Of a DNA stretch of 25,500 bases, positions 15,101 to 21,487 are shown piece by piece. Made by a program: the position numbers and the translations under genes. The DNA is from Candidatus Limnocylindrales bacterium (GTDB lineage Bacteria; Chloroflexota; Limnocylindria; Limnocylindrales; CSP1-4). The first letter of the stretch is position 1. Each line of letters begins with the position of its first letter. The notes under the pieces are model-generated. The model searched no databases and was not told the DNA's origin. It saw only the letters and a list, made by a program, of their open reading frames with translations. Location: assembly GCA_030647575.1 (NCBI GenBank), contig JAUSJS010000263.1:1-25500 (forward strand). Direction: 5' to 3'.

Positions 15101-15308
15101 TGACACCTTCGGCCTGAGCGGACGAGAGCGCGAGGTCCTGTCGCTGGTCGCCCAGGGCCGGACGAATCGGGAGATCGGGGAGCGCCTGTTCATCAGCCAG
15201 AAGACGGTCGGGGTTCACGTCGGCAATATCCTGGCCAAGCTGGCGGTGTCGGGCCGGGTCGAAGCGGCCGCGATCGCCATCCGCCTGGGGCTCACCGAAC
15301 CCCGCTGA
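12102..15308 (+). CDS. Large ATPase-domain LuxR-family transcriptional regulator (LAL type)
   Basis: A 1068-aa cytoplasmic regulator with an N-terminal AAA/STAND-type ATPase domain (about 1-330), a long helical, TPR-like middle (about 350-950, Ala/Arg/Leu/Glu-rich paired helices), and a C-terminal LuxR helix-turn-helix (about 1004-1066: LSGREREVLSLVAQGRTNREIGERLF, then SQKTVGVHVGNILAKL). This size and order are those of LAL regulators, which bind a signal through the middle part and activate transcription. The N-terminal FVGRDEAFARL opening and Walker B (VVLILEDLHRAD, residues 160-171) are typical, but the P-loop reads GSAGVGVTR with V45 where the catalytic lysine belongs, so ATP hydrolysis is doubtful. 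The ATG at 12102 is chosen from the TAGAAT six bases upstream and the family opening. Its 100-base divergent partner is the methyltransferase; its target genes are unknown. Confidence 0.94.
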   Translation: MPGRYTSARFVGRDEAFARLAAALDDAARGRARAMLIAGSAGVGVTRLLDEAIGRMATLAEPLTMLRASAWPGGDDEPYGPLIRAIGPTLRALPPAELADRLGPATQEMLRLLPDLATRLDDVGVVPPREPIATAPERRQALTLEGILGLLGRLGAQQPVVLILEDLHRADAATRTLFTFLARIARTQRLAIIGTHQPDVVMRDDPWAADLATLASAPQPIERWTLPPFDRDELAALIEGIEGERASAGLLLLVAERSGGMPLVAEELLAARRELPQASLTGSFDDLVMARLAARSLECRRVLRLIAAAGRPLSAAQVAASAAAFEAESSRPAPRSVGGPRQGDGVLGADLLAGRVEALEHGFTVERDGTIAIRHESIGRAVERDLLPETRARYHAALAAGISDAPSAVARHWLAAHDPRSARAAAIDAADVAAARHAAADELAALELALAIPEDRDTGVVRPWADRPIWDRIGLQVRASEAAFAVGRTARATAYLEVAIGALDTRSDRVRLGLLYERLANVLRAAGDPVGAMSAARRAVELVPHEPSPARARVLAALAQLTMLDGIFSDAQRIAREAIEVARACEPVARQHEIHALTTLGVAMAWGSDPSAAIELLRDAERAARELDDQDALFRVRANLTTVLDLVARRTEAVDVAYEGIDEARRTGLEAVYGNFLAGNVAESLFLLGRWREARELSTRALGWLPVGVVFLTSIIQLAIVETEMEAGEEAARLLGQTVLEFDALREPQLAGSYYLAAASFSLWRGDTADASRSVDRGWAVVRETEEWVLVARLAAMVAQVDAVAGLEALARRHLGPLAAARQRTADVVRTAAELVRVGGAPASAGSRQVAEAYLATARAYQRRLEGDDAPDVWARVAEAWYERSAPYEVALAHWRQAEATLGSGAGRSGRADARKPLLAAVKTALEIEARPLLRALRELAGRARIRLPDEVETFLAEPNRQPVALSVAPDAGTGQDGQSGRSELVLAVAGDPRPTTDRGDTFGLSGREREVLSLVAQGRTNREIGERLFISQKTVGVHVGNILAKLAVSGRVEAAAIAIRLGLTEPR

Positions 15309-15314
15309 TTAGGT

Positions 15315-15360
15315 CCCAGACGCCGCGAGACCCGGAGGGAGGACTCCGGGTCTCGATCGG
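15315..15360. repeat. Hairpin repeat, copy 1
   Basis: A 46-base element whose core is a perfect 12-bp inverted repeat CGAGACCCGGAG / CTCCGGGTCTCG (15326-15337 and 15344-15355) around a six-base loop GGAGGA. It begins seven bases after the stop codon of the LuxR gene. It is identical to copy 2 except for one loop base. No T-run follows, so it is not a standard intrinsic terminator, although it could slow or end transcription. Confidence 0.85.
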
Positions 15361-15507
15361 CCGTGCGCAGCGTTTTGGGCGCCGACGCTGTCCTCAGGAG
15401 CACATTCGTGACAGACGCCTCGTGGCTCGGCGTTGGAACGACAGATTCCGTCGACTTCGCGTTGGGACCACGCTCGAATATCGCGACGGCGCGCCTGGGA
15501 GCAGCGC

Positions 15508-15553
15508 CCCAGACGCCGCGAGACCCGGAGGGAGGGCTCCGGGTCTCGATCGG
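15508..15553. repeat. Hairpin repeat, copy 2
   Basis: Same 46-base element as copy 1, in the same orientation, 193 bases further on; the only difference is G instead of A at base 15536 in the loop. The conserved flanks (CCCAGACGCCG before, ATCGG after) show that the unit is larger than the stem itself. Confidence 0.85.
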
Positions 15554-15610
15554 TATCGGGTTCGCCTCGTCCGGATGGGCACCGGTTGAGGCGGCGATGT
15601 GGTGGGTGGG

Positions 15611-15712
15611 CTAGCGCCACTTGTACCCGGCTGCGAGGGACAGGGCAATCGCGGCAAGCGGGCCAATGGTGACGGCGAGGCGCCAGGCTCGGGCGATGAG
15701 GTCGTTGGTCAT
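15611..15712 (-). CDS. Possible 33-aa single-span membrane peptide
   Basis: A short frame from ATG 15712 to TAG at 15611: an N-terminal MTNDLIARAWR, one hydrophobic segment LAVTIGPLAAIALSLAAG, and a basic end YKWR. The pattern is that of small membrane peptides. The ribosome site is weak (GGAG ten bases upstream). The frame extends upstream to 16156 without coding character. There is no recognised family; it may be spurious. Confidence 0.35.
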   Translation of the reverse strand: MTNDLIARAWRLAVTIGPLAAIALSLAAGYKWR

Positions 15713-15811
15713 CTGGGTGGGCTCCGATCTGATGAGGGCTTCAGGACCACCACTCCTGAACGAGGTGGAACCCGAGACTAGAGCCGATCCCGTGCCGAAC
15801 AACCGACCCGA

Positions 15812-15842
15812 TGGTACTGGTACGCATCCCCCACCAGTACCA
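15812..15842. promoter_or_regulatory. 10-bp inverted repeat
   Basis: TGGTACTGGT (15812-15821) and ACCAGTACCA (15833-15842) form a perfect 10-bp inverted repeat with an 11-base spacer, in the non-coding stretch between the tiny membrane ORF and alaX. It could be an operator or an RNA hairpin. The same core recurs near 25165. Confidence 0.55.
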
Positions 15843-15953
15843 GCGGATACCCCGGACCACCCCGGACCGACCGCGACAGACGCGCGGCGGACGGGGTAGA
15901 TTCGGGCGGCTATCCCGATCGCGGTCCCCCGCGCCCAACGAGAGATCCAGCTC

Positions 15954-16019
15954 ATGCGTCCGTTCACCCGACGATGGTCGGCACACTCACGGCCGAGTAG
16001 CTCGCGCCAGCCAACATGA
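15954..16019 (+). other. Possible 21-codon upstream ORF overlapping the alaX start
   Basis: ATG at 15954 opens a 21-codon frame rich in Arg and Ser (five Ser, including three in a row), with its TGA overlapping the ATG of alaX as ATGA. alaX itself has neither a Shine-Dalgarno sequence nor a TANNNT element at the usual distance, so coupling from this small frame would explain how it is translated. The frame may still be chance. Confidence 0.3.
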
Positions 16020-16768
16020 CACCCACCGGCGAGCAGCTCTGCTACTCGCACGCCTACCTCCGCTCGGTCGAGGCGCGAGTGGCCGCGCTGGAATCCGGCG
16101 AGGGCACCCTGCTCGTCCTCGACCGGACCGTCTTCTACCCGGGCGGCGGCGGCCAACCGTCGGATCGAGGTCTCATCCTGCGGAGCTCCGATGGACGCTC
16201 CTGGACGGTTCGCGGCGCGCGCACGTCAGGCGGCGAGATCGTCCACGAGCTCGAGCCCGATGACGGCGACCCGCCGGCGGTCGGCGACGTCGTTCGGGTG
16301 GATTTGGACTGGGCTCGCCGGCTGGCGCTGATGCGCACCCACACGGCTCTGCATGTGCTCTGCGGGGTCGTCTGGCGCGATTACGGCGCGCTCGTGACGG
16401 GCGGGAACATGGAGCCCGGGTCCGGCCGGATGGACTTCGAGTTCGAGCGGATGTCGGGTGACCTGGTGGATGCCATCGAGGCCGCCGCCAACGTCGAGCT
16501 TGCGGCCGCACGGGACGTCCGGGTCGCGGTCCTGCCGCGCGACGAGGCGTTCGCCATCCCCGACCTCATTCGAACGAAGGTCAATCTCCTGCCCGCGGGG
16601 ATCGAGCAGATTCGGACGATCGAGATCGTCGGGCTCGACCTGCAGGCCGACGGTGGCACCCATGTCGCCAACACCCGCGAGGTCGGCCGGCTCCGGGTCA
16701 CCGGCTATGAGAGCAAGGGCCGCATCAACAAGCGCATCCGGATCGAGCTGATCGACCCCGGCACCTGA
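16016..16768 (+). CDS. alaX: Alanyl-tRNA editing protein (AlaX family)
   Basis: A 250-aa stand-alone editing hydrolase that removes wrongly attached amino acids (Ser, Gly) from tRNA-Ala in the cytoplasm, backing up AlaRS. Seen: the glycine-rich motif DRTVFYPGGGGQPSDRG near residue 40, the zinc-site motif HTALH (H109 and H113) and the second metal motif ADGGTHVANTREVG near 215-230 containing the third histidine. The cysteine usual in the AlaRS C-x-x-x-H motif is Asp here, which I believe is common in bacterial AlaX. The length fits the AlaX-M/L group lacking the full AlaRS body. The ATG at 16016 begins the family sequence; its ribosome binding is unexplained except by the small upstream frame it overlaps. 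It converges on pntB. Confidence 0.93.
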   Translation: MTPTGEQLCYSHAYLRSVEARVAALESGEGTLLVLDRTVFYPGGGGQPSDRGLILRSSDGRSWTVRGARTSGGEIVHELEPDDGDPPAVGDVVRVDLDWARRLALMRTHTALHVLCGVVWRDYGALVTGGNMEPGSGRMDFEFERMSGDLVDAIEAAANVELAAARDVRVAVLPRDEAFAIPDLIRTKVNLLPAGIEQIRTIEIVGLDLQADGGTHVANTREVGRLRVTGYESKGRINKRIRIELIDPGT

Positions 16769-16826
16769 TCGAGTCGCGACCCGGGGGCAGGCTCAGTCGG
16801 CGCAGTTGTGCCAACTCGGGCCGGAT

Positions 16827-16840
16827 CTCCGGGCCCGGAG
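16827..16840. other. 14-bp perfect palindrome between convergent genes
   Basis: CTCCGGGCCCGGAG lies in the 155-base gap between the ends of alaX and pntB, within a very GC-rich stretch with several smaller inverted repeats. A two-way termination role is possible; there is no T-run and no spacer for a normal hairpin loop. Confidence 0.4.
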
Positions 16841-16923
16841 CGCCGGGCGTGGGGCCGTCCCACCACCGCGGGCTCACCACGCGCCCGCCGGCCGATCCCG
16901 GCCGACCCCGCGGGGCGGCGCCC

Positions 16924-18342
16924 CTACAGCGCCTTGACCGCCGCGGTCAGTGCGGCCAGGCCGTCCTTCGCGTCGGCGAAGAGCATCCCGGTCTTAGGGT
17001 TCGTGTAGAGCTCGTTGTCGATCCCGGCGTAGCCGCGGCCCATCGAGCGCTTGATCACGACGATGGACTTGGCATGGTCGACATCGAGGATCGGCATCCC
17101 GGAAACCGGCGAACCTGGCCGGCGGGCGGCCGGATTCGTCACGTCGTTCGCGCCGACGACGAGGGCGACATCAGCGCGGTCGAACTCCGGGTTGATCTCG
17201 TCCATCTCCTTGAGTTGCGGGTAGGGCACGTTGGCCTCCGCGAGGAGAACGTTCATATGGCCGGGCATCCGGCCGGCCACCGGGTGGATCGCGTACTTGA
17301 CGTCGACGCCACGCTCCTCGAGCAGCTCGGCGAGCTCGCGAACGGCGTGCTGCGCCTGGGCCACGGCCAGGCCGTAGCCGGGCACGATGATGACGTGACT
17401 GGCATAGGCGAGCTGGATCGCGACGTCGTCCGCGCCGATCGCTCGCGCGGAACCGCCGCCCCCCGCCTCGGTCACCGTCCCTTCGCCGCCACCGAATCCG
17501 CCGAGCATGATGTTCAGCACCGAGCGGTTCATCGCGTCGGCCATGAGCTTGGTGAGGATCGCGCCCGACGCGCCGACCAGCGCGCCGGCGATGATCAGGA
17601 CGTCGTTGCCCAGGACGAAGCCGGCCATCGCCACGGCCGTCCCGGTGAACGAGTTGAGCAGGCTGATGACGACCGGCATGTCCGCGCCGCCGATCGGCAG
17701 GACCATGGTGACGCCGAAGATTAGCGCCGCGGCGAGGATGATGAGCATCACCGGGAGGCTGAGATTGCCGGCCCACAGGAAGACGGCCCCGATCACCGTC
17801 ACCGCGGCCAGTGCCAGCGTGACGAGCTGACCGCCGGGAATGAGGATCGGCTTGCCGGCGATCAGCCCCTGGAGCTTGCCGGAGGCGATCAGCGAGCCAC
17901 TGAACGTGACGCTGCCGATGACGATGTCGAGGACCGTCGCGACGTTGACCTGCGGTGACGGGGCGGCGGTCAGGCCGAGGTAGTCGTCGATCGCGATGAG
18001 CGCCGCCGCGCCCCCACCGACCGCATTGAACAGCGAGACCAGCTGCGGCATCGCGGTCATCTTCACGGTCCGGGCGCTGTACAGGCCGGCGCCGCCGCCG
18101 AGGACGATGCCGACGACGATGATCGCCCAGCCGGTGCCGTTGAAGCCCGTTCCCTCCTCGGTCGGGCGGGCCAGCAGGAAGATCGCCGTCGCGACGATGG
18201 CGATGACCATACCCGCGGCAGACAGCAGATTTCCATTTCGAGCGGTGGCCGGCGAGTTCATCCGCATCAGCCCCAGGACGAACGCCGATGCCCCGACCAG
18301 CCAGGCCAGGCGGACGAGGATAGAGATCGTTTCGAAGTCCAT
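16924..18342 (-). CDS. pntB: NAD(P) transhydrogenase subunit beta
   Basis: The 472-aa membrane subunit of the proton-pumping transhydrogenase that makes NADPH from NADH using the proton gradient. The N-terminal two-thirds contains a series of membrane segments beginning MDFETISILVRLAWLVGAS, with the conserved NAVGGGAAALIAIDDY and FSGSLIASGKLQGLI. The C-terminal domain binds NADP(H): VPGYGLAVAQAQHAVREL near residue 320, then HPVAGRMPGHMNVLLAEA, GANDVTNPAA, MPILDVDHA and KRSMGRGYAG. Both length and motifs are complete. The ATG at 18342 lies three bases after the stop of pntAB, with a weak AAGG eight bases upstream, so translation is probably linked to the preceding gene. It is the last gene of the operon and faces the convergent alaX. 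Confidence 0.98.
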   Translation of the reverse strand: MDFETISILVRLAWLVGASAFVLGLMRMNSPATARNGNLLSAAGMVIAIVATAIFLLARPTEEGTGFNGTGWAIIVVGIVLGGGAGLYSARTVKMTAMPQLVSLFNAVGGGAAALIAIDDYLGLTAAPSPQVNVATVLDIVIGSVTFSGSLIASGKLQGLIAGKPILIPGGQLVTLALAAVTVIGAVFLWAGNLSLPVMLIILAAALIFGVTMVLPIGGADMPVVISLLNSFTGTAVAMAGFVLGNDVLIIAGALVGASGAILTKLMADAMNRSVLNIMLGGFGGGEGTVTEAGGGGSARAIGADDVAIQLAYASHVIIVPGYGLAVAQAQHAVRELAELLEERGVDVKYAIHPVAGRMPGHMNVLLAEANVPYPQLKEMDEINPEFDRADVALVVGANDVTNPAARRPGSPVSGMPILDVDHAKSIVVIKRSMGRGYAGIDNELYTNPKTGMLFADAKDGLAALTAAVKAL

Positions 18343-18345
18343 CGG

Positions 18346-18663
18346 TCAGCCTTCTGCCGGTTCGGTCGGCTTCGGCGTGACGGGCTTCTTCCTGAACATC
18401 TGGAGCATCCGATCGGTGACGACGTAGCCACCGACGACGTTCAGCGTGGCGAAGGCCACGGCAATGAGCGAAAGGACCTGGCTCGCCAGATCGTGGGCCT
18501 CGACCGCTATGAACATCGACCCGACGAGGACGATCCCGTGGATCGAGTTCGCGCCCGACATCAGCGGCGTGTGGAGGGTCGCCGGAACCTTGCTGATGAC
18601 GGCGAAGCCGACCAGGATCGCGAGGACGAAGACCGTCAGGGCGGACAGCAGTTCGGGGCTCAC
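18346..18663 (-). CDS. pntAB: NAD(P) transhydrogenase subunit alpha part 2 (membrane part)
   Basis: A 105-aa membrane protein that supplies the extra helices of the alpha subunit's membrane domain. Three hydrophobic segments are visible: ALTVFVLAILVGFAVISKVP, ANSIHGIVLVGSMFIA and LSLIAVAFATLNVVGGYVVTDRML. The conserved TLHTPLMSGANSIHGI block is diagnostic of this family. It ends in a short Lys/Pro-rich tail. Separate alpha-1 and alpha-2 genes are found in Rhodospirillum rubrum and many other bacteria, whereas E. coli fuses them. The GTG start at 18663 overlaps the TGA of pntAA (GTGA), which shows translational coupling. Confidence 0.97.
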   Translation of the reverse strand: MSPELLSALTVFVLAILVGFAVISKVPATLHTPLMSGANSIHGIVLVGSMFIAVEAHDLASQVLSLIAVAFATLNVVGGYVVTDRMLQMFRKKPVTPKPTEPAEG

Positions 18664-19826
18664 GGGGGACCTCCGGCTCCGGCCGCCAGGGCCGGTTCGA
18701 GCAGCTTCCTGACGGGCTCCGAGATCACGGCGCCGCCGTGCGTGATGACCGTCGATTTGGTGACTTCGTCCTCGAAATCGAGGTCGAGGGCGCCGTCATT
18801 GACCATGCCGAGCAGCAGCGCCGTGATGTTACGGGCATAGAACGCGGATGCACCGGCCGGCATCGAGGCCGGCAGGTTCTCCGGCGCGATGATCGTCACC
18901 CCGTTGGGCGATTCGATCGTCTGGCCGGCCTGGCTCAGCTCGCAGTTGCCACCGAGCGGCGAGGCCGCCATGTCCACGATGACCGAGCCCGACTTCATCC
19001 GGGCGATTGCATCCGCCGTGACCAGCAGCGGCGGCTTGCGGCCGGGGACCTGGGCGGTGGTGATGACCACGTCCATCGCGCCGATGACCTCGTTGAGCTC
19101 CGCCTGCTGCGCGGCTCGTTCCTCCGCCGTCAGCTCGCGGGCGTAGCCCCCGGCACCGGTCGCATCGATCGTCGTCTTGAGCTTCACGAACTGGGCGCCG
19201 AGCGATTCGGCCTGCTCGCGCGTCTCCGGTCGGACATCGTAGGCCTTGACGACCGCGCCGAGGCGGCGGGCGGTGCCGATGGCCTGGAGCCCGGCGACGC
19301 CGATCCCCAGGATCAGGACGTTGGCCGGCTTGGCCGTCCCCGCCGCAGTCGTGAGCAGCGGGAAGTACCGACCGTACGCGTTTGCAGCCAGGAGGACCGC
19401 CTTGTAGCCGCCGACGTTGGCCTGGGAGCTCAGGGCGTCCATCGTCTGCGCCCGCGACAGCGTCCGCGGGATCGCGTCCAGGCTGATTGCGGTGACACCC
19501 TGCTTCGCCAGCGCCTGCGCGGTGGCCGGATCGATCAGCGGAGAGAGGAAGCCGATGACCGCCTGGCCGGGCCGCATCACCTTGATCTCCGACGCCGACG
19601 GCTTCTGGATGCGGAGGATGACGTCCGACTGACCGAACAGCTCGTCGGTCGAGACGATCGTCGCTCCAGCTTCCTGATAGGCGGCGTCGGGGATGGACGA
19701 GCCGGCGCCGGCGCCGCGCTCGACGAGGACGTCCAGCCCGGCAGCCTGCAGCTTGCCGAGCACTTCGGGTACCAGGGCGACGCGCCGCTCCCCGGGCGCG
19801 GTCTCCTTGGCGACACCGACCTTCAT
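18660..19826 (-). CDS. pntAA: NAD(P) transhydrogenase subunit alpha part 1 (NAD-binding)
   Basis: The 388-aa soluble NAD(H)-binding subunit, related to alanine dehydrogenase, that docks on the cytoplasmic side of the membrane domain. Seen: the opening MKVGVAKETAPGERRVALVPE, DVILRIQKPSASEI, the DAIPRTLSRAQTMDALSSQANVGGYKAV block, the nucleotide-binding glycines in VLILGIGVAGLQAI with the following acidic strand AYDVRPETREQAESLGA, TTAQVPGRKPPLLV, and IVDMAASPLGGNCE. All are standard for the family. The ATG at 19826 has AGGTGG five bases upstream and coincides with the family start. It is the first gene of the pntAA-pntAB-pntB operon. A minus-strand TATCCT near 19899 could be its -10 element. 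Confidence 0.98.
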   Translation of the reverse strand: MKVGVAKETAPGERRVALVPEVLGKLQAAGLDVLVERGAGAGSSIPDAAYQEAGATIVSTDELFGQSDVILRIQKPSASEIKVMRPGQAVIGFLSPLIDPATAQALAKQGVTAISLDAIPRTLSRAQTMDALSSQANVGGYKAVLLAANAYGRYFPLLTTAAGTAKPANVLILGIGVAGLQAIGTARRLGAVVKAYDVRPETREQAESLGAQFVKLKTTIDATGAGGYARELTAEERAAQQAELNEVIGAMDVVITTAQVPGRKPPLLVTADAIARMKSGSVIVDMAASPLGGNCELSQAGQTIESPNGVTIIAPENLPASMPAGASAFYARNITALLLGMVNDGALDLDFEDEVTKSTVITHGGAVISEPVRKLLEPALAAGAGGPP

Positions 19827-20076
19827 GGCACCACCTGATTCAAACGCTGACGAAGCCGCGAGTGGAGAGGCTCGCGGGGACACTTGGGGTCGCCCGACAG
19901 GATAGCGCCTGCAGGGTCCGATTTGCGCCCGACCGGAGGTTGCGGTTCGGGCTCAGGCCCGCGCTCGCGCCGGACGGGCGGGCTGGAGCTGGCGGAGCGG
20001 CTGGAAGCTGGCCGGGGAGCCGACGGCCGTTCCGACTGCCGCCTGACGACACAGGCGCCTGATCGAACGTGTGCCG
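19827..20076. other. Divergent intergenic region
   Basis: About 250 bases between pntAA and the VOC gene. It contains the pntAA ribosome site, a possible minus-strand TATCCT -10 near 19899, and GC-rich sequence with no clear hairpin, repeat or RNA gene. Confidence 0.4.
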
Positions 20077-20586
20077 ATGACGGAAACTATTCCCATGCCG
20101 ATTCCGGTCGCCCGCCTCAACCACGCTGTCCTGTTCGTCCGCGACGCCACCATCGCCGCTGAGTTCTACGGTCGAGTCTTCGGCTTCGAGGTGGTCGGCC
20201 GCGAGCTCGGCGGGCAGGCGATTTTCATGCGGGCGCGCGGTGGCGACAACCACCACGATCTGGGGCTGTTCTCAGTCGGCGCGGAGGCGCCGCGACCCGG
20301 GCGCGGCTCGGTCGGGCTATACCACCTGGCCTGGGAGGTGCCGACGATCGACGATCTCGCCGAAGCCGCCGGGATACTCTCGGAGGCCGGCGCCCTCGGT
20401 GGCTCATCCGACCACGGCGTCTCGAAGTCGCTCTACGGGTCGGACCCCGACGGCAACGAGTTCGAGATCATGTGGCGCGTCCCGCGTGAGGCGTGGGGCG
20501 AGTACGAGCACCACGGCGCGGTCATGCCGCTCGATCTCGACGCGGAGCTGCGCCGCTGGGGCGCGGAGGGGGCCGCCCGGGCCTGA
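20077..20586 (+). CDS. VOC-family metalloenzyme (glyoxalase/extradiol dioxygenase superfamily)
   Basis: A 169-aa vicinal-oxygen-chelate protein. It shows the paired beta-alpha-beta modules: RLNHAVLFVRDATIAAEFYGRVFGFEVV, and the second module starting VGLYHLAWEVPTIDDLAEA and ending SLYGSDPDGNEFEIMW. The candidate metal ligands are present: His in LNHAVL, His in YHLAWEV and Glu in NEFEIMW, so metal binding is likely. The substrate is not readable; these proteins range from glyoxalases and catechol dioxygenases to resistance proteins. The start is uncertain among GTG 20071, ATG 20077 and ATG 20095; none has a good ribosome site or a -10 at leaderless distance. The last 65 bases overlap the convergent transporter gene. 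Confidence 0.87.
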   Translation: MTETIPMPIPVARLNHAVLFVRDATIAAEFYGRVFGFEVVGRELGGQAIFMRARGGDNHHDLGLFSVGAEAPRPGRGSVGLYHLAWEVPTIDDLAEAAGILSEAGALGGSSDHGVSKSLYGSDPDGNEFEIMWRVPREAWGEYEHHGAVMPLDLDAELRRWGAEGAARA

Positions 20587-21487
20587 CGCCGCTCGCGCCG
20601 GCAATGCCGAGCAGGATCAACGCGCCGCCGGCAAGCTGGATCGGTGCGAGGCGCTCCGTGAAGACAAGAGCGGCGATCAGCGCGGATGCGATCGGGGTCA
20701 GCAGCAGGGCAGCGGACGTCCGGCCCGCCGCGACTCGCCGCACGCTGGCCATCAGGAGCAGGTTCCCGGTTGTGCTCGATCCGACGACGATGGACGCCAG
20801 CGCGATCAGAGCACCCGGATCTGGGTGGGCCGGCACCAGGCGCCCGCCTTCGAGCACCAGTGCCGCGACCAGCAGCGCAGGCCCTCGCCCGATGAGGTTA
20901 CCGATCGTGACGAGCGTGCCGTCTAGACGGTAGGGCACAGTCCAGCGTCGCGCTAGGACCAGGTAGAGCCCGAACATCGCCGCCGACGCGAAGGCCATCG
21001 CCACCCCGGCCGCCGGTTGCCCGGTCGGCTCGACCCCGGCGAGGAGGACGGTGCCGATCAGTGCCGCCGCGAACGCGCCGATGGTCACGCGGCTGATCCG
21101 CTCGCCGAGCACGGGCACGGCGAAGAGCGTGGCCAGCACCGCGTACAGCGTCGCCACGAATCCGGTGATGGTCGGCCCAGCCAGCGCGACGGCGACGTTG
21201 ACGCCGACGATGAACCCGAGGCCGCCAAGGCAGGCGAGCACCGCCAAACGGCCCAGGCGAGGGCCGGTCATCCCCGCAAGCGATGGTTGAGGCAGGGCGC
21301 CGAGCCGGGCCAGTCCGAGCACCAGACCGAGGGCGATCGTGCACGCCAGGCCGGCGATGCCGAGCGGCGTGAACGATCGAAGGGCGATCGCCGTCGCCGG
21401 GTATGCGGCCCCGTAGATGACCGCCGCGCCGATCGCCGCGGCCAGCCCGATCCGCTGGTCGCGGATTCCCGGCGAGGTCGGATGCAT
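20522..21487 (-). CDS. EamA/DMT-family transporter
   Basis: A 321-aa inner-membrane protein of the drug/metabolite transporter superfamily, made of two five-helix EamA repeats. Seen: hydrophobic segments throughout, the opening LAAAIGAAVIYGAAYPATAIAL, the helix TITGFVATLYAVLATLFAVPVLGERISR that closes the first repeat, and the matching second-repeat AAGRTSAALLLTPIASALIAALVFTERLAPIQLAGGALIL. These efflux or exchange carriers move small metabolites, and the substrate cannot be assigned. The last 22 residues are Pro/Arg-rich and lie in the region overlapping the convergent VOC gene, so they may simply be a late stop. The ATG at 21487 is preceded by TACCCT and six bases, with no Shine-Dalgarno sequence. 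Confidence 0.92.
   Translation of the reverse strand: MHPTSPGIRDQRIGLAAAIGAAVIYGAAYPATAIALRSFTPLGIAGLACTIALGLVLGLARLGALPQPSLAGMTGPRLGRLAVLACLGGLGFIVGVNVAVALAGPTITGFVATLYAVLATLFAVPVLGERISRVTIGAFAAALIGTVLLAGVEPTGQPAAGVAMAFASAAMFGLYLVLARRWTVPYRLDGTLVTIGNLIGRGPALLVAALVLEGGRLVPAHPDPGALIALASIVVGSSTTGNLLLMASVRRVAAGRTSAALLLTPIASALIAALVFTERLAPIQLAGGALILLGIAGASGVRPGRPPPRPSGAAPRRDRAA

Larger units (their letters stand above)
15309..15610. other. Non-coding region with a duplicated hairpin
   Basis: No credible gene. It holds the two copies of the 46-base hairpin repeat and the roughly 150 bases between them. The only plus-strand frame (15363-15614, starting at GTG) reads through the second hairpin, has mixed codon use and no ribosome site, so I do not call it. 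Confidence 0.6.

Noticed and set aside
11051..15308. A restriction-modification or defence island around the methyltransferase and large ATPase
   Set aside because: No nuclease, helicase or toxin gene is present, and the ATPase carries a LuxR DNA-binding domain typical of transcription regulators.
15326..15355. Hairpin as an intrinsic terminator of the LuxR gene
   Set aside because: The stem is strong but no T-run follows in either direction, so a standard terminator is not supported; other termination is possible.
15315..15553. Hairpin repeats as a CRISPR array or attachment sites
   Set aside because: Only two copies, a spacer of about 147 bases, no Cas or integrase genes, and a long stem at the centre of each repeat.
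15363..15614. 83-aa plus-strand frame between and through the hairpin repeats
   Set aside because: Starts with GTG without a ribosome site or -10 at the right distance, reads through the second hairpin, and has no coding-like pattern.
18738..19838. 366-aa plus-strand frame opposite pntAA
   Set aside because: pntAA is unmistakable; the opposite frame is Arg/Asp/Gly-rich with no family character.
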